DNA from: Pseudomonas libanensis | GTDB taxonomy: Bacteria > Pseudomonadota > Gammaproteobacteria > Pseudomonadales > Pseudomonadaceae | Assembly: GCF_001439685.1 (NCBI RefSeq) | Contig: NZ_JYLH01000001.1 | Span: 558,001 to 622,000 of the forward strand | Length of the DNA: 64,000 nucleotides | Reading direction: 5' to 3' | Part shown: positions 1 to 11,659 of the stretch, in pieces | Layout: every line of letters starts with the position of its first letter | Position numbering within the stretch: the stretch's first letter is position 1 | Notes under the pieces: generated by a model | What the model was told of the DNA's origin: nothing | The model's database searches: none | What the model saw: only the letters and a program-made list of their open reading frames with translations | Program-made: the position numbers and the translations under genes

Positions 1-2
1 GC

Positions 3-695
3 CCCGGCGACCCGGAACTGATTACCCTCAAGGCCCTGCGCCTGCTGCGTGAATCGCCAGTGGTGGCGTACTTCGTGGCCAAGGGTAAGAAGGGCAACGC
101 CTTCGGTATCATCGAGGACCACTTGGTCACGCAGCAAACCCTGATGCCGCTGGTGTACCCGGTGACCACCGAAGTGCTGCCGGCGCCGTTGTCCTATGAA
201 CAGGTGATCAGCGACTTCTACGACAACGCCAGTCTCGACGTGGCGGCGCACCTGGATGCAGGGCGGGATGTTGCGGTGATCTGCGAAGGTGACCCGTTCT
301 TCTACGGCTCCTACATGTACCTGCATGATCGCCTCGCCGAACGCTACGAAGCCCAGGTGATTCCGGGCGTGTGTTCGATGCTCGGGGGCGCCTCGGTACT
401 CGGCGCGCCGCTGGTGTATCGCAACCAGAGTTTATCGGTGCTCTCGGGCGTATTGCCCCATGACGACCTCAAGCGCCGCCTGGCGGATGCCGACGCTGCG
501 GTGATCATGAAACTGGGGCGCAACTTCCCGAAGGTGCGCCAGGTGTTGGAAGAACTGGGCCTGGCCGGGCGTGCGCTGTATGTGGAGCGCGCCACCATGG
601 CCAACCAGAAGATCGTGCCGCTGGATCAGGTCGATCCGGCGTCCTCGCCGTATTTCTCGCTGATCATCGTGCCCGGTGAAAGGTGGCAAGGTTGA
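3..695 (+). CDS. cobI: Precorrin-2 C20-methyltransferase, 5' end outside window
   Basis: The reading frame is open from base 3, so the gene begins before the window. It encodes a cobalamin-pathway tetrapyrrole methylase that transfers a methyl group from SAM to C20 of precorrin-2. Visible family motifs are the N-terminal [15 protein letters not shown], the central [12 protein letters not shown] and PGVCSMLGG, which form the SAM and substrate pocket of this fold. The stop TGA at 693-695 overlaps the ATG of the next gene by one base (TGATG), which implies translational coupling within a cob operon. In Pseudomonas cobH usually precedes cobI. Family assignment is secure; only the extreme N-terminus is missing. 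Confidence 0.93.
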   Translation, partial: PGDPELITLKALRLLRESPVVAYFVAKGKKGNAFGIIEDHLVTQQTLMPLVYPVTTEVLPAPLSYEQVISDFYDNASLDVAAHLDAGRDVAVICEGDPFFYGSYMYLHDRLAERYEAQVIPGVCSMLGGASVLGAPLVYRNQSLSVLSGVLPHDDLKRRLADADAAVIMKLGRNFPKVRQVLEELGLAGRALYVERATMANQKIVPLDQVDPASSPYFSLIIVPGERWQG

Positions 696-2332
696 TGACT
701 CCGGCGATTGTGATCCTGGGCCAAGGCAGCCTGGCGACGGCGCGCAAGATCCAGCAGGTATTTCCCGGCGCATCGATCCACGGCCTGGCCACACGGGTCG
801 AGGGTGCTGACCAGAGCTACAGCGAGTTCGGCGCGACGTTGCGCCAGCTCTACCAACTGGGCACGCCGCTGATTGCGTTGTGCGCCGCCGGTATTGTGAT
901 CCGCACCCTGGCACCGTTGTTGCTGGAAAAGGGCGAGGAACCCGCCGTGCTGGCCGTGGCTGAAGACGGCAGCGCCGTGGTACCGCTGCTCGGTGGCCTG
1001 GGCGGCGTGAACGTGATGGCGCGGGATATCGCTGCGGCACTGGGTGTATCCGCTGCAATCACTACCAGTGGTGAGCTGCGTTTCGGCACCTGCCTGCTCA
1101 ACCCGCCGGCGGGTTATCAGTTGGCTGACATTGAGTTGGGCAAGCGTTTTGTCTCGGACCTGCTGGCCGGCGAAAGCGTACGTATTGAAGGCGCGGCGCC
1201 GTGGCTGGATCAGGCCAACCTGCCACAGGACCGTCAGGCGCGCCTGGCGATTCATGTGGGCAATGCCGAGCGCATCCCGGCGGCCAATGAGCTGCTGATT
1301 TATCCGCGCAATGTCTACGTGACCTGCAAGCCCGGCGGGCAGTTGGCCGAGCGTGTGCGCACGGCGTTGCATGAAGCGGGGATCGCCGTGCAAGCCCTGG
1401 CCTGCCTGTTGGCCAGTGACCTGCAGATGGCCGATGCCTCATTGCATGAGGCCGCGTTGGCGTTGGGTGTGCCGCTGCGCTTTGCCCAGGTGATGCCCGT
1501 TGCGGATATCAGCATCACCGTGGCCGAACAGCCCCTGGATCTGTCACAGGTGGGGCGCCCCCGTGGCCGTCTCGCCGTGATCGGCCTGGGCCCGGGCGCC
1601 GCCGAACTGATGGTGCCGGCGGTCAAGGCCGAACTGGCGCGTTGCACTGACGTGCTGGGTTACGAAACCTACGTGCGCATGGCCGGGCCGTTCCGTGATA
1701 ATCAAGTGCAACATTGCACCGACAACCGCGAAGAAATGCAGCGCGCACGCCACGCTTTCGAGCTGGCCGCGCAGGGGCGTTCAGTGGTGGTGGTGTCGTC
1801 CGGCGACCCGGGCGTGTTCGCCATGGCCGCCGCGGTGATCGAGGCGCTGCACGAGTCCAGCGACCCGGCCTGGCATCAGGTCGACCTGGAGATCCTGCCG
1901 GGGGTTTCCGCCTCCCTGGCCACCGCCGCCCAGGCCGGCGCACCGCTGGGCCATGACTTCTGCGTGATGTCGCTGTCGGACAACCTCAAGCCCTGGTCGA
2001 TCATCGAAAAGCGCCTGGACCTCGCCTCCCAGGCCGACCTGGCCTTGGCGTTCTACAATCCGATCTCGCGCTCGCGGCCCTGGCAACTGGGACGTGCCCT
2101 GGAGATCGTCGCGTTGCACCGCAAGCCTGAAACGCCAGTGGTGCTGGGCCGCGACATCGGACGCCCGGGCCAGACGCTGCGCGTCACCACATTGGGGCAA
2201 CTGACGCCCGAGCAGGTGGACATGCGCACCATGGTGCTGGTCGGCTCGTCCACTACCTGCACATTCCCGCGTGCCGGTGGCGGTGAGTGGGTGTACACAC
2301 CGCGTTGGTACGGCGAAAAACCCGTCAGCTGA
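695..2332 (+). CDS. cobJ: CbiG-like/precorrin-3B C17-methyltransferase fusion
   Basis: The 545-residue protein has two parts. Roughly residues 1-285 resemble CbiG/CobE, with LCAAGIVIRTLAPLL and LLGGLGGVNVMARDIA motifs and a C-terminal CobE-like stretch near LACLLASDLQMAD. From about residue 290 a tetrapyrrole methylase domain follows (VIGLGPGAAELM, SSGDPGVFAMAAAV, LPGVSASLATAA), which methylates C17 and contracts the corrin ring of precorrin-3B. The start chosen is the ATG overlapping the cobI stop; a GTG four codons upstream is less likely. The fused arrangement is, to my memory, common in Pseudomonas. It is the last gene before a strong terminator. Confidence 0.92.
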   Translation: MTPAIVILGQGSLATARKIQQVFPGASIHGLATRVEGADQSYSEFGATLRQLYQLGTPLIALCAAGIVIRTLAPLLLEKGEEPAVLAVAEDGSAVVPLLGGLGGVNVMARDIAAALGVSAAITTSGELRFGTCLLNPPAGYQLADIELGKRFVSDLLAGESVRIEGAAPWLDQANLPQDRQARLAIHVGNAERIPAANELLIYPRNVYVTCKPGGQLAERVRTALHEAGIAVQALACLLASDLQMADASLHEAALALGVPLRFAQVMPVADISITVAEQPLDLSQVGRPRGRLAVIGLGPGAAELMVPAVKAELARCTDVLGYETYVRMAGPFRDNQVQHCTDNREEMQRARHAFELAAQGRSVVVVSSGDPGVFAMAAAVIEALHESSDPAWHQVDLEILPGVSASLATAAQAGAPLGHDFCVMSLSDNLKPWSIIEKRLDLASQADLALAFYNPISRSRPWQLGRALEIVALHRKPETPVVLGRDIGRPGQTLRVTTLGQLTPEQVDMRTMVLVGSSTTCTFPRAGGGEWVYTPRWYGEKPVS

Positions 2333-2352
2333 AACGCTCCATTGGCTGCCGG

Positions 2353-2408
2353 AAAGCTCCGAATGACCCAGGGATTTACCTGGTGTTGGCCGGGGCTTTT
2401 TCTTTTTT
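2353..2408 (+). terminator. Rho-independent terminator of the cob operon
   Basis: A long hairpin pairs AAAGCTCCG (2353-2361) with CGGGGCTTT (2391-2399, one U-G wobble). An inner stem CCAGG/CCTGG sits around a 6-base loop, and a T-rich tract runs to 2408. It lies 20 bases after the cobJ stop. Confidence 0.85.
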
Positions 2409-2567
2409 ATGCGACGAAAACCGCAAGTACCTTGCCCGCGCCCTGTCATTGCTGGGCGAAGTTTTCTGGTGGTAGCCGCCAAGCAATGTTTGTCCCATGG
2501 AAAACCCTCCCTGCACTGGACTAGGGTGCAAGTAAGCCCCATGTGGGGTGCTTGTGGAGAACTGGAA

Positions 2568-3347
2568 ATGGAGCGACGTCACAGAAGGATCAACAGTAAA
2601 AAAAGGCGCAAATTGATTGCCGCCTACAAGTTGCCGGGAGCCCCTGGCAAGCAGACCGCTTCAGCGCTGGATCGCGACGATGGTTGCAATGCGGCGGTAG
2701 TCAACAACAGTGTGATTTCGTTTGCCGAGGGGCTGTCTGCGCTGAACCGTGAGTACATCCGCAAAAGCTACCTGCTGGCCAGCAGTTATGTGAGCGATGT
2801 GCTGAAAGTGCAACGGGGTACCGAAGCTTGGTACGACGAATTTATCAAGGTCATGGTCAGCCTGGGGTGGCTGCCGGTGCGCAGCCGCTTTGAGCGGGTC
2901 TCGCGTTCGGGCAAGGGCCTGACGGTGCAACTGGCGGCCCTGAATATCATCGCTGCGATGCTGGCGTCGACGTCGCTGTCGGGGCCATTGGTCAGCGCCT
3001 TGCCGAAGTTGGCTGCGGATGCACTGGAAGCGTTGAAGCAGCGGCCGGCATGTTTCGACCTGTTCAAGCGCAATAGCACGGTGCAGCAGGGCGGCGATTT
3101 CGGCCTGGCTTCCTGCGCCGAAAACGACGGTGAATTGATGATGGTGCTGATGACCTACAGCACCCACGGCGTGGACAAACACCTGGGCATGCCCTTCCTG
3201 GAATGGGACAGCTCTTCGTTCGAGGCTTTCAGCGGGCAGACCTGCCTGGTGCTGAATACTTCGGTGGTCAATGAAAAAACCATTCAGCTGATGCGTGAAA
3301 GCGCCGGCGACAAAGTGCAGCTGGCCATTGCCAAGTACCGGATCTAA
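2568..3347 (+). CDS. Hypothetical protein, unrecognised
   Basis: A 259-residue protein starts at ATG 2568, preceded by GGAGA seven bases upstream; earlier in-frame starts lack such a site. I do not recognise the family. The N-terminus is very basic (MERRHRRINSKKRRK) with no signal peptide. The middle, about residues 115-160, is rich in Ala and Leu (LAALNIIAAMLAS, ALPKLAADALEAL) and could be an amphipathic or membrane-active segment. The C-terminal half is mixed alpha/beta in character. Its stop overlaps that of the convergent marC-like gene. A cob terminator upstream shows it is a separate transcription unit. Codon use resembles its neighbours. Confidence 0.72.
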   Translation: MERRHRRINSKKRRKLIAAYKLPGAPGKQTASALDRDDGCNAAVVNNSVISFAEGLSALNREYIRKSYLLASSYVSDVLKVQRGTEAWYDEFIKVMVSLGWLPVRSRFERVSRSGKGLTVQLAALNIIAAMLASTSLSGPLVSALPKLAADALEALKQRPACFDLFKRNSTVQQGGDFGLASCAENDGELMMVLMTYSTHGVDKHLGMPFLEWDSSSFEAFSGQTCLVLNTSVVNEKTIQLMRESAGDKVQLAIAKYRI

Positions 3348-3940
3348 GGCACCAGGTAGCCGCGTACACCGGTAAAGATGATTTGCGCGGCCAGGGCGCA
3401 GACGAACAAGCCCATCAAGCGGCTGACAATCTGCAAGCCCTGGTCGCCGAGAATGCGTTCGATACGGTTGGACAGGTACAGCACCACGCCCACCGTGAGG
3501 CTGGCCAGGGCAATGCTGAAAATGGCGGTGAGTTTGTCATCCCAGTGCGGTTGGCTGACGCCCATCACCAGCAATGCGCCGATGGTACCGGGGCCGACGG
3601 TGAGTGGGATGGTCAGCGGCACGATGGTCACATCCTGCTGCACGTTGTCGGTCTGCACCGCCGACTTGCCTTGGGCCATGCCCAGGGCGGAAATGAACAA
3701 CACACTGCCGGCGCCGATACGGAACGCATCAACAGTTATGCCGAACACGCTGAAGATCACCCGGCCGAACAGGTAGAGCAGTACGCTCGATACCAGGGTC
3801 GCCAGGGCCACCTTCCAGGCCAGGCGCCGGCGTTCCTTGCTGGAGTAACCGCGGGTCAGGCTGATAAAGCAGGACAGCACGAAGAACGGGCTGTAGAGCA
3901 CCAGCATCTTCAGGTAAACGCTGAATAACACATGGAGCAT
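3344..3940 (-). CDS. MarC family integral membrane protein
   Basis: A 198-residue protein with about six hydrophobic segments. It has features of the MarC/NAAT family: an N-terminal SPFFVLSCFISLT, a central TIVPLTIPLTVGPGTIG motif and a C-terminal SRLMGLFVCALAAQIIFTGV. The family sits in the inner membrane; its substrate is not settled (the original link to multiple antibiotic resistance was not upheld, and amino-acid transport was shown for one archaeal member). The ATG at 3940 lacks a clear ribosome site, and a second in-frame ATG lies at 3933. The TAG stop overlaps the TAA of the convergent upstream gene within CTAA. Confidence 0.9.
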   Translation of the reverse strand: MLHVLFSVYLKMLVLYSPFFVLSCFISLTRGYSSKERRRLAWKVALATLVSSVLLYLFGRVIFSVFGITVDAFRIGAGSVLFISALGMAQGKSAVQTDNVQQDVTIVPLTIPLTVGPGTIGALLVMGVSQPHWDDKLTAIFSIALASLTVGVVLYLSNRIERILGDQGLQIVSRLMGLFVCALAAQIIFTGVRGYLVP

Positions 3941-3996
3941 GGGGGTGGCTCGCGGGCGGTGGAAGTGTGGAGGAGTCTATCCGACAGAGATCAAAT

Positions 3997-4083
3997 GTGG
4001 GAGCTGGCTTGCCTGCAATAGCGGTGGGTCAGTTAACACATCAGTGACTGATCCATCGCCATCGCAGGCAAGCCAGCTCCCAC
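3997..4083. repeat. REPIN, GTGGGAGCTGGCTTGC type
   Basis: Two inverted REP arms, GTGGGAGCTGGCTTGCCTGC at the left and its complement ending in CTCCCAC at the right, flank a loop with a second inner pairing (GGGTCAGT/ACTGATCC). It lies between convergent-side marC and the 3' end of retS. Confidence 0.9.
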
Positions 4084-4101
4084 AGGGGGTAGTATTTCAA
4101 A

Positions 4102-6873
<2,772 letters not shown>

Positions 6874-6936
6874 GGCGAAATCCCTTCGTAGGTTGATTGC
6901 ACGGGTTAACTATGCGCGGGGCGACATGTGTACGGC

Positions 6937-6953
6937 AAGGGCCAGAGGCCCTT
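6937..6953. other. Perfect inverted repeat after purD
   Basis: AAGGGCC-AGA-GGCCCTT lies between the purD stop and the retS start on the minus strand. It lacks a following T run on either strand, so it is at best a weak terminator or pause site. Confidence 0.4.
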
Positions 6954-6990
6954 ACCTAACCGAACGGATAGCTACTTGAAGTGTAGCTGC

Positions 6991-8283
6991 TCAGCTGTTC
7001 TCACCACGTTCGCGGGCAATGGCGCGGTAGCCAATGTCAGTGCGGTAGAAGCAGCCTTTCCAGTCGATTTTCGCGGCCAGCTTGTACGCCTGCTGTTGCG
7101 CGGCATCGACACTGGCACCCATCGCGGTGGCGCACAACACTCTGCCACCTGCGGTTACAACTTTGCCGTCCTTGAGCGCGGTGCCTGCATGGAACACTTT
7201 GCCTTCCAATCCAGCCGCCGCGTCCAGGCCTTCGATCACATCGCCCTTGGCATAATCGGCAGGGTAGCCGCCGGCAGCCAGCACGATGCCGACGCTGGGA
7301 CGTGGGTCCCATTGCGCTTCGACCTTGTCCAGCGCCTGGGCCAGTGCAGCTTCCACCAGCAGCACCAGGCTCGATTGCAGGCGCAGCATCACCGGTTGGG
7401 TTTCCGGATCGCCGAAGCGGCAGTTGAACTCGATGACTTTCGGGTTACCAGCTTTATCGATCATCAGGCCGGCGTAGAGGAAGCCGGTGTAGACGTTACC
7501 TTCGTCGGCCATGCCGCGCACGGTCGGCCAGATCACCAGGTCCATGACGCGTTGGTGCACTTGGCTGGTCACCACCGGCGCCGGGGAGTAAGCGCCCATG
7601 CCGCCGGTATTCGGGCCGCTGTCGCCATTACCGACGCGCTTGTGATCCTGGCTGGTGGCCATTGGCAGCACGTTCTTGCCATCGACCATCACGATAAAGC
7701 TGGCTTCTTCGCCGTCGAGGAACTCCTCGATGACCACACGGGAACCGGCGTCACCGAAGGCATTGCCGGCGAGCATGTCGCGCACGGCGTCTTCGGCTTC
7801 CTGCAGGGTCATGGCGACGATCACGCCTTTACCGGCAGCCAGGCCATCGGCCTTGATCACAATCGGCGCGCCTTTTTCACGCAGGTAAGCCAGGGCCGGC
7901 TCGATCTCGGTGAAGTTCTGGTAGTCGGCGGTGGGGATCTTGTGACGCGCCAGGAAGTCCTTGGTGAAGGCTTTCGAGCCTTCCAACTGGGCGGCACCGG
8001 CAGTGGGGCCGAAACAATCCAGGCCACGGCTGCGGAACAGGTCGACGACACCGGCCACCAATGGCACTTCCGGGCCGACGATGGTCAGGGCAACGTTCTT
8101 CTCGGCAAAGTCTGCCAGTTGCTCCAGGGCCAATACGTCGATGGCGACGTTTTCGCACTTGGCTTCGATGGCGGTGCCGGCGTTCCCGGGGGCGACGAAG
8201 ACTTTCTGGACCCGTGGGTCCTGGGCAACTTTCCATGCCAGGGCGTGTTCACGGCCACCGCTGCCAATGATCAAAACATTCAT
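6991..8283 (-). CDS. purD: Phosphoribosylamine-glycine ligase
   Basis: A 430-residue enzyme that joins glycine to phosphoribosylamine using ATP, in early purine synthesis. The N-terminal nucleotide fold is plain (MNVLIIGSGGREHALAWK). An ATP-grasp core follows (PIVIKADGLAAGKGV, EEFLDGEEASF, EFNCRFGDPETQ), then the C-terminal barrel domain. Length is normal for the family. The ATG has GAGG eight bases upstream. It lies downstream of purH, separated by about 170 bases containing a REPIN, and upstream of retS, the order known from P. aeruginosa. Confidence 0.97.
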   Translation of the reverse strand: MNVLIIGSGGREHALAWKVAQDPRVQKVFVAPGNAGTAIEAKCENVAIDVLALEQLADFAEKNVALTIVGPEVPLVAGVVDLFRSRGLDCFGPTAGAAQLEGSKAFTKDFLARHKIPTADYQNFTEIEPALAYLREKGAPIVIKADGLAAGKGVIVAMTLQEAEDAVRDMLAGNAFGDAGSRVVIEEFLDGEEASFIVMVDGKNVLPMATSQDHKRVGNGDSGPNTGGMGAYSPAPVVTSQVHQRVMDLVIWPTVRGMADEGNVYTGFLYAGLMIDKAGNPKVIEFNCRFGDPETQPVMLRLQSSLVLLVEAALAQALDKVEAQWDPRPSVGIVLAAGGYPADYAKGDVIEGLDAAAGLEGKVFHAGTALKDGKVVTAGGRVLCATAMGASVDAAQQQAYKLAAKIDWKGCFYRTDIGYRAIARERGENS

Positions 8284-8337
8284 TTCAAAAACCTCGGATG
8301 ACGCAAATTCGGGGGGAGCACGGTTGGCTGTTTTCCT

Positions 8338-8422
8338 GTGGGAGCTGGCTTGCCTGCGATGGGGGCACCTCGGTGTGTCAGTTGCACCGAGGTGATGCTA
8401 TCGCAGGCAAGCCAGCTCCCAC
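8338..8422. repeat. REPIN between purH and purD
   Basis: GTGGGAGCTGGCTTGCCTGC arms in inverted orientation flank a loop that itself folds (CACCTCGGTG/CACCGAGGTG). It lies in the purH-purD intergenic region of an apparent operon, so it may modulate the relative purD message level. Confidence 0.9.
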
Positions 8423-8454
8423 ATGAAGCCAGTGCCCGCTTGAGATCAAGTCAA

Positions 8455-10062
8455 TCAGTGGCGGAAGTGACGCATGCCGGTGAAGACCATGGCGATACCG
8501 GCTTCATCAGCCGCTGCAATCACCTCGGCATCACGCATCGAGCCACCCGGTTGGATCACGGCGGTCACGCCAGCTTTTGCGGCATTGTCCAAACCATCGC
8601 GGAAGGGGAAGAACGCGTCGGAAGCCATGACCGAACCCACCACCTGCAAACCGGCGTGTTCAGCCTTGATCGCGGCGATACGCGCGGAGTTCACGCGGCT
8701 CATCTGACCGGCACCGACACCGATGGTCTGGCGGTTCTTGGCGTAGACGATGGCGTTGGACTTGACGTACTTGGCCACTTTCCAGGCGAAGATCAGGTCG
8801 TTGATCTCTTGCTCGGTCGGCGCGCGCTTGGTGACCACTTTCAGGTCCTGGCTGCCGATCATGCCGATGTCACGGCTCTGTACCAGCAGGCCGCCGTTGA
8901 CGCGCTTGTAGTCCCAGGCAGCAGCGCGCTCGGCCGACCACTCGCCGCAGGCCAGCAGGCGCACATTGGCCTTGGCGGCGACGATGGCGCGGGCTTCTTC
9001 ACTGACACTTGGGGCGATGATCACTTCGACGAACTGGCGCTCGACGATGGCCTTGGCGGTCTCGGCGTCCAGCTCGCGGTTGAAGGCGATGATGCCACCG
9101 AACGCAGATTCGGTGTCGGTGGCGTAGGCCAGTTCATACGCCTGGCGGATACCGCCCTCAGCGTCCGGGCTGACGGCGACGCCGCACGGGTTGGCATGCT
9201 TGACGATCACGCAGGCCGGCTTGACGAAACTCTTCACACATTCCAGCGCGGCGTCGGTGTCGGCCACGTTGTTGTAGGAAAGTTCTTTGCCTTGCAGCTG
9301 GGTTGCGGTGGCGATGCCCACTTCGGCAGGCTTGGCTTCCACGTAGAACGCCGCGCTCTGGTGCGGGTTTTCGCCGTAGCGCATTTCCTGGGCCTTGATG
9401 AACTGGCTGTTGAAGGTGCGCGGGAACTGGCTGCGATCTTCTGTGCTCAGGGTGTCAGCTGCCTGGTTAACGGTGCCCATGTAGTTGGCGATCATGCCGT
9501 CGTAGGCGGCGGTGTGTTCGAACGCCTTGAGCATCAGGTCGAAGCGCTGCGCGTAGGTCAGGCCACCGGCCTTCAGGCTTTGCAGGACTTGGGCGTAGTC
9601 GCCGGCGTTGACCACGATGGCCACGTCCTTGTGGTTCTTGGCGGCCGAGCGAACCATGGTCGGGCCTCCGATATCGATGTTTTCGATGGCGGTCGGCAGG
9701 TCGCAGCCTGGCTTGTTGATAGTGGCTTCGAACGGGTAGAGGTTGACGGCCACCAAGTCGATCGGCTTGATGCCGTGCTCGTTCATGATGGCATCGTCGA
9801 TGCCGCGACGGCCGAGAATACCGCCGTGAATTTTCGGGTGCAGGGTCTTGACGCGACCGTCCATCATTTCTGCGAAACCGGTGTAGTCCGCCACTTCTAC
9901 TGCGGCCACGCCGTTGTCCTGCAGCAGTTTGAAGGTCCCGCCCGTGGAGAGGATTTCCACGCCCAGGGCTTCCAGCTCCCGGGCAAATTCGAGGATCCCG
10001 GTCTTGTCGGAAACACTGATCAAGGCGCGGCGGATCGGCAGGCGGGTAGTCTGGTCGGTCAT
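8455..10062 (-). CDS. purH: AICAR transformylase/IMP cyclohydrolase
   Basis: The 535-residue bifunctional enzyme performs the last two steps to IMP. The N-terminal IMP cyclohydrolase (MGS-like) domain includes [15 protein letters not shown] and STGGTFKLL. The C-terminal transformylase domain has the [10 protein letters not shown] motif with the catalytic Lys-His and ends [11 protein letters not shown]. The ATG at 10062 is chosen because the family starts with this short lead and a GGA lies ten bases upstream; the frame stays open to 10095. It follows fis on the same strand after a terminator-like hairpin. Confidence 0.96.
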   Translation of the reverse strand: MTDQTTRLPIRRALISVSDKTGILEFARELEALGVEILSTGGTFKLLQDNGVAAVEVADYTGFAEMMDGRVKTLHPKIHGGILGRRGIDDAIMNEHGIKPIDLVAVNLYPFEATINKPGCDLPTAIENIDIGGPTMVRSAAKNHKDVAIVVNAGDYAQVLQSLKAGGLTYAQRFDLMLKAFEHTAAYDGMIANYMGTVNQAADTLSTEDRSQFPRTFNSQFIKAQEMRYGENPHQSAAFYVEAKPAEVGIATATQLQGKELSYNNVADTDAALECVKSFVKPACVIVKHANPCGVAVSPDAEGGIRQAYELAYATDTESAFGGIIAFNRELDAETAKAIVERQFVEVIIAPSVSEEARAIVAAKANVRLLACGEWSAERAAAWDYKRVNGGLLVQSRDIGMIGSQDLKVVTKRAPTEQEINDLIFAWKVAKYVKSNAIVYAKNRQTIGVGAGQMSRVNSARIAAIKAEHAGLQVVGSVMASDAFFPFRDGLDNAAKAGVTAVIQPGGSMRDAEVIAAADEAGIAMVFTGMRHFRH

Positions 10063-10093
10063 TTCAATTTCCATCAAAAGCAAAGGAGTCAGC

Positions 10094-10126
10094 AAAAAAG
10101 GCGACCGGTTTTACGCGGGCGCCTTT
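10094..10126 (-). terminator. Terminator after fis
   Basis: On the minus strand AAAGGCG pairs with CGCCTTT (plus positions 10120-10126 and 10097-10103) around a 16-base loop and is followed by a run of six T. It sits between the fis stop and the purH start and should separate or attenuate the two units. Confidence 0.7.
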
Positions 10127-10143
10127 CTGGTTTGATTGAATGC

Positions 10144-10464
10144 TTACAGCAAATCGTACTGCTTGAGCTTTTTGCGCAAGGTGCCACGGTTGAGGCCCAG
10201 CAGCTCACTGGCTTTGGTCTGGTTGCCCTTGACGTAGTTCATCACGCTTTCGAGCAAGGGTGCCTCGACTTCGGAGAGCACCAGGTTGTACACGTCCGTG
10301 ACGGAAGCGCCCTCAAGGTGGGCGAAATAATTGTGCAGCGCCTTCTCGACACTCCCGCGAAGGGTCTGGCCTTCTTCGCTCGGCGTATTGAGGTGCTGTT
10401 TCAAATTGACGTTGTCGCTCACGGGTGTTGTTCCACTCACTAAAGTCTCGGTCATCGTCGTCAT
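10144..10464 (-). CDS. fis: Nucleoid protein Fis
   Basis: A 106-residue DNA-bending protein. The C-terminal half is the classic Fis helix-turn-helix ([22 protein letters not shown]), preceded by the dimer helices ([22 protein letters not shown]). Its ATG overlaps the dusB stop by four bases (ATGA), the conserved dusB-fis operon of gammaproteobacteria. Expression in this family is usually growth-phase dependent through the dusB promoter. No second start is needed. Confidence 0.96.
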   Translation of the reverse strand: MTTMTETLVSGTTPVSDNVNLKQHLNTPSEEGQTLRGSVEKALHNYFAHLEGASVTDVYNLVLSEVEAPLLESVMNYVKGNQTKASELLGLNRGTLRKKLKQYDLL

Positions 10465-11474
10465 GCGGCCACCCCTTGTCCATCCCCTGTTCCCAGGCTC
10501 TTGTCACGTTCGGCAAAGAACTCACGAACGGTGGCGACCTGTGCCTGCGTTTCATCCAAACGATTGAACTGGGCGCGGAACTCCTTGGCGCCCGGCAAGG
10601 TGGCGAGATACCAGCCGACATGCTTGCGAGCAATGCGTACCCCCATCACATCCCCATAGAAGGCGTGCAGGGCGGCCAGATGCTCTAGCAGAATATGTTC
10701 CACCTCGTTCAGTCCCGGTGCCGGCAATACTTCGCCGGTACGCAGGAAATGCTCGATCTCACGAAAAATCCACGGCCGCCCCTGGGCGGCCCGGCCAATC
10801 AACAAACCATCGGCGCCGGTCGCGTGCAGTACGCGTCGGGCTTTCTCGGCGGAGTCGATGTCGCCATTGGCAAAAACCGGCATCGACACGGCCTGCTTGA
10901 TCGCGGCAATGGTGTCGTACTCGGCTTCACCGGTGTAAAGGTCGGCGCGGGTGCGGCCATGCACCGCCAGCGCTGTAATACCTGCCTGTTCAGCGATCTT
11001 CGCCACTGTCAGGCCATTCTTGTTGTCCCGGTCCCAACCGGTACGAATCTTCAGGGTCACCGGCACATCCACTGCGGCGACAACGGCCTGCAGGATCTCG
11101 GCGACCAACTGCTCATCCTTCAACAAGGCGGAACCGGCGGCCTTATTGCAGACCTTCTTGGCCGGGCAGCCCATGTTGATATCAATAATTTGCGCACCCA
11201 ACTCGACATTGGCCCGGGCGGCCTCCGCCAGCATCTGCGCGTCACCCCCGGCGATCTGCACCGAGCGTGGCTCGGGATCTCCTTCGTGGATCATGCGCAT
11301 CCGCGACTTGCGGGTGTTCCACAGACTCATGTCGCTGGTAACCATTTCAGAGACTACTAGACCCGCGCCCAAACGTTTGCACAGCTGACGAAAGGGCTGG
11401 TCGGTGACGCCCGCCATCGGGGCGAGGATCAAGCCGTTCTGCAATGTGTATGGGCCGATGCGTACCGCCGACAT
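10461..11474 (-). CDS. dusB: tRNA-dihydrouridine synthase B
   Basis: A 337-residue FMN-dependent TIM-barrel enzyme that reduces uridine to dihydrouridine in the tRNA D-loop. Diagnostic features are [16 protein letters not shown] at the N-terminus, the active-site [20 protein letters not shown], the [13 protein letters not shown] segment, and [14 protein letters not shown] binding FMN phosphate. It is the first gene of a two-gene operon with fis (4-base overlap). Confidence 0.96.
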   Translation of the reverse strand: MSAVRIGPYTLQNGLILAPMAGVTDQPFRQLCKRLGAGLVVSEMVTSDMSLWNTRKSRMRMIHEGDPEPRSVQIAGGDAQMLAEAARANVELGAQIIDINMGCPAKKVCNKAAGSALLKDEQLVAEILQAVVAAVDVPVTLKIRTGWDRDNKNGLTVAKIAEQAGITALAVHGRTRADLYTGEAEYDTIAAIKQAVSMPVFANGDIDSAEKARRVLHATGADGLLIGRAAQGRPWIFREIEHFLRTGEVLPAPGLNEVEHILLEHLAALHAFYGDVMGVRIARKHVGWYLATLPGAKEFRAQFNRLDETQAQVATVREFFAERDKSLGTGDGQGVAA

Positions 11475-11593
11475 AGGACTTCCCTGTTGTGGGGCCGGAT
11501 CATTAGAGTTCGAAAAAGGGTTGGCATGATACCCGCTCTCGATGACTGGTTAAAGGCTGAATTGGATAAAATCTGAACAGTTGCTTTTTTATT

Positions 11594-11614
11594 GCCATCG
11601 GTTTGGTCGATGGC
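11594..11614. other. Inverted repeat upstream of dusB
   Basis: GCCATCG-N7-CGATGGC is a perfect 7-bp inverted repeat in the 185-base gap between the DUF3426 gene stop and the dusB start. A poly-T tract precedes it on the plus strand, so it is not a standard terminator for the minus-strand gene. It could be an operator or a leader hairpin of dusB-fis. Confidence 0.4.
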
Positions 11615-11659
11615 GCAAAAGTCAATAATCCGCCGTCAAACCGCGACATGTGCGCCGGT

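Noticed and set aside
3344..3940. Calling the MarC protein an antibiotic-resistance pump
   Set aside because: The family name is historical and resistance was not supported later; sequence shows only a membrane protein of this family.
8338..10443. A 701-codon plus-strand frame across purH and fis
   Set aside because: It runs through a REPIN and two recognised minus-strand genes and shows no domain.
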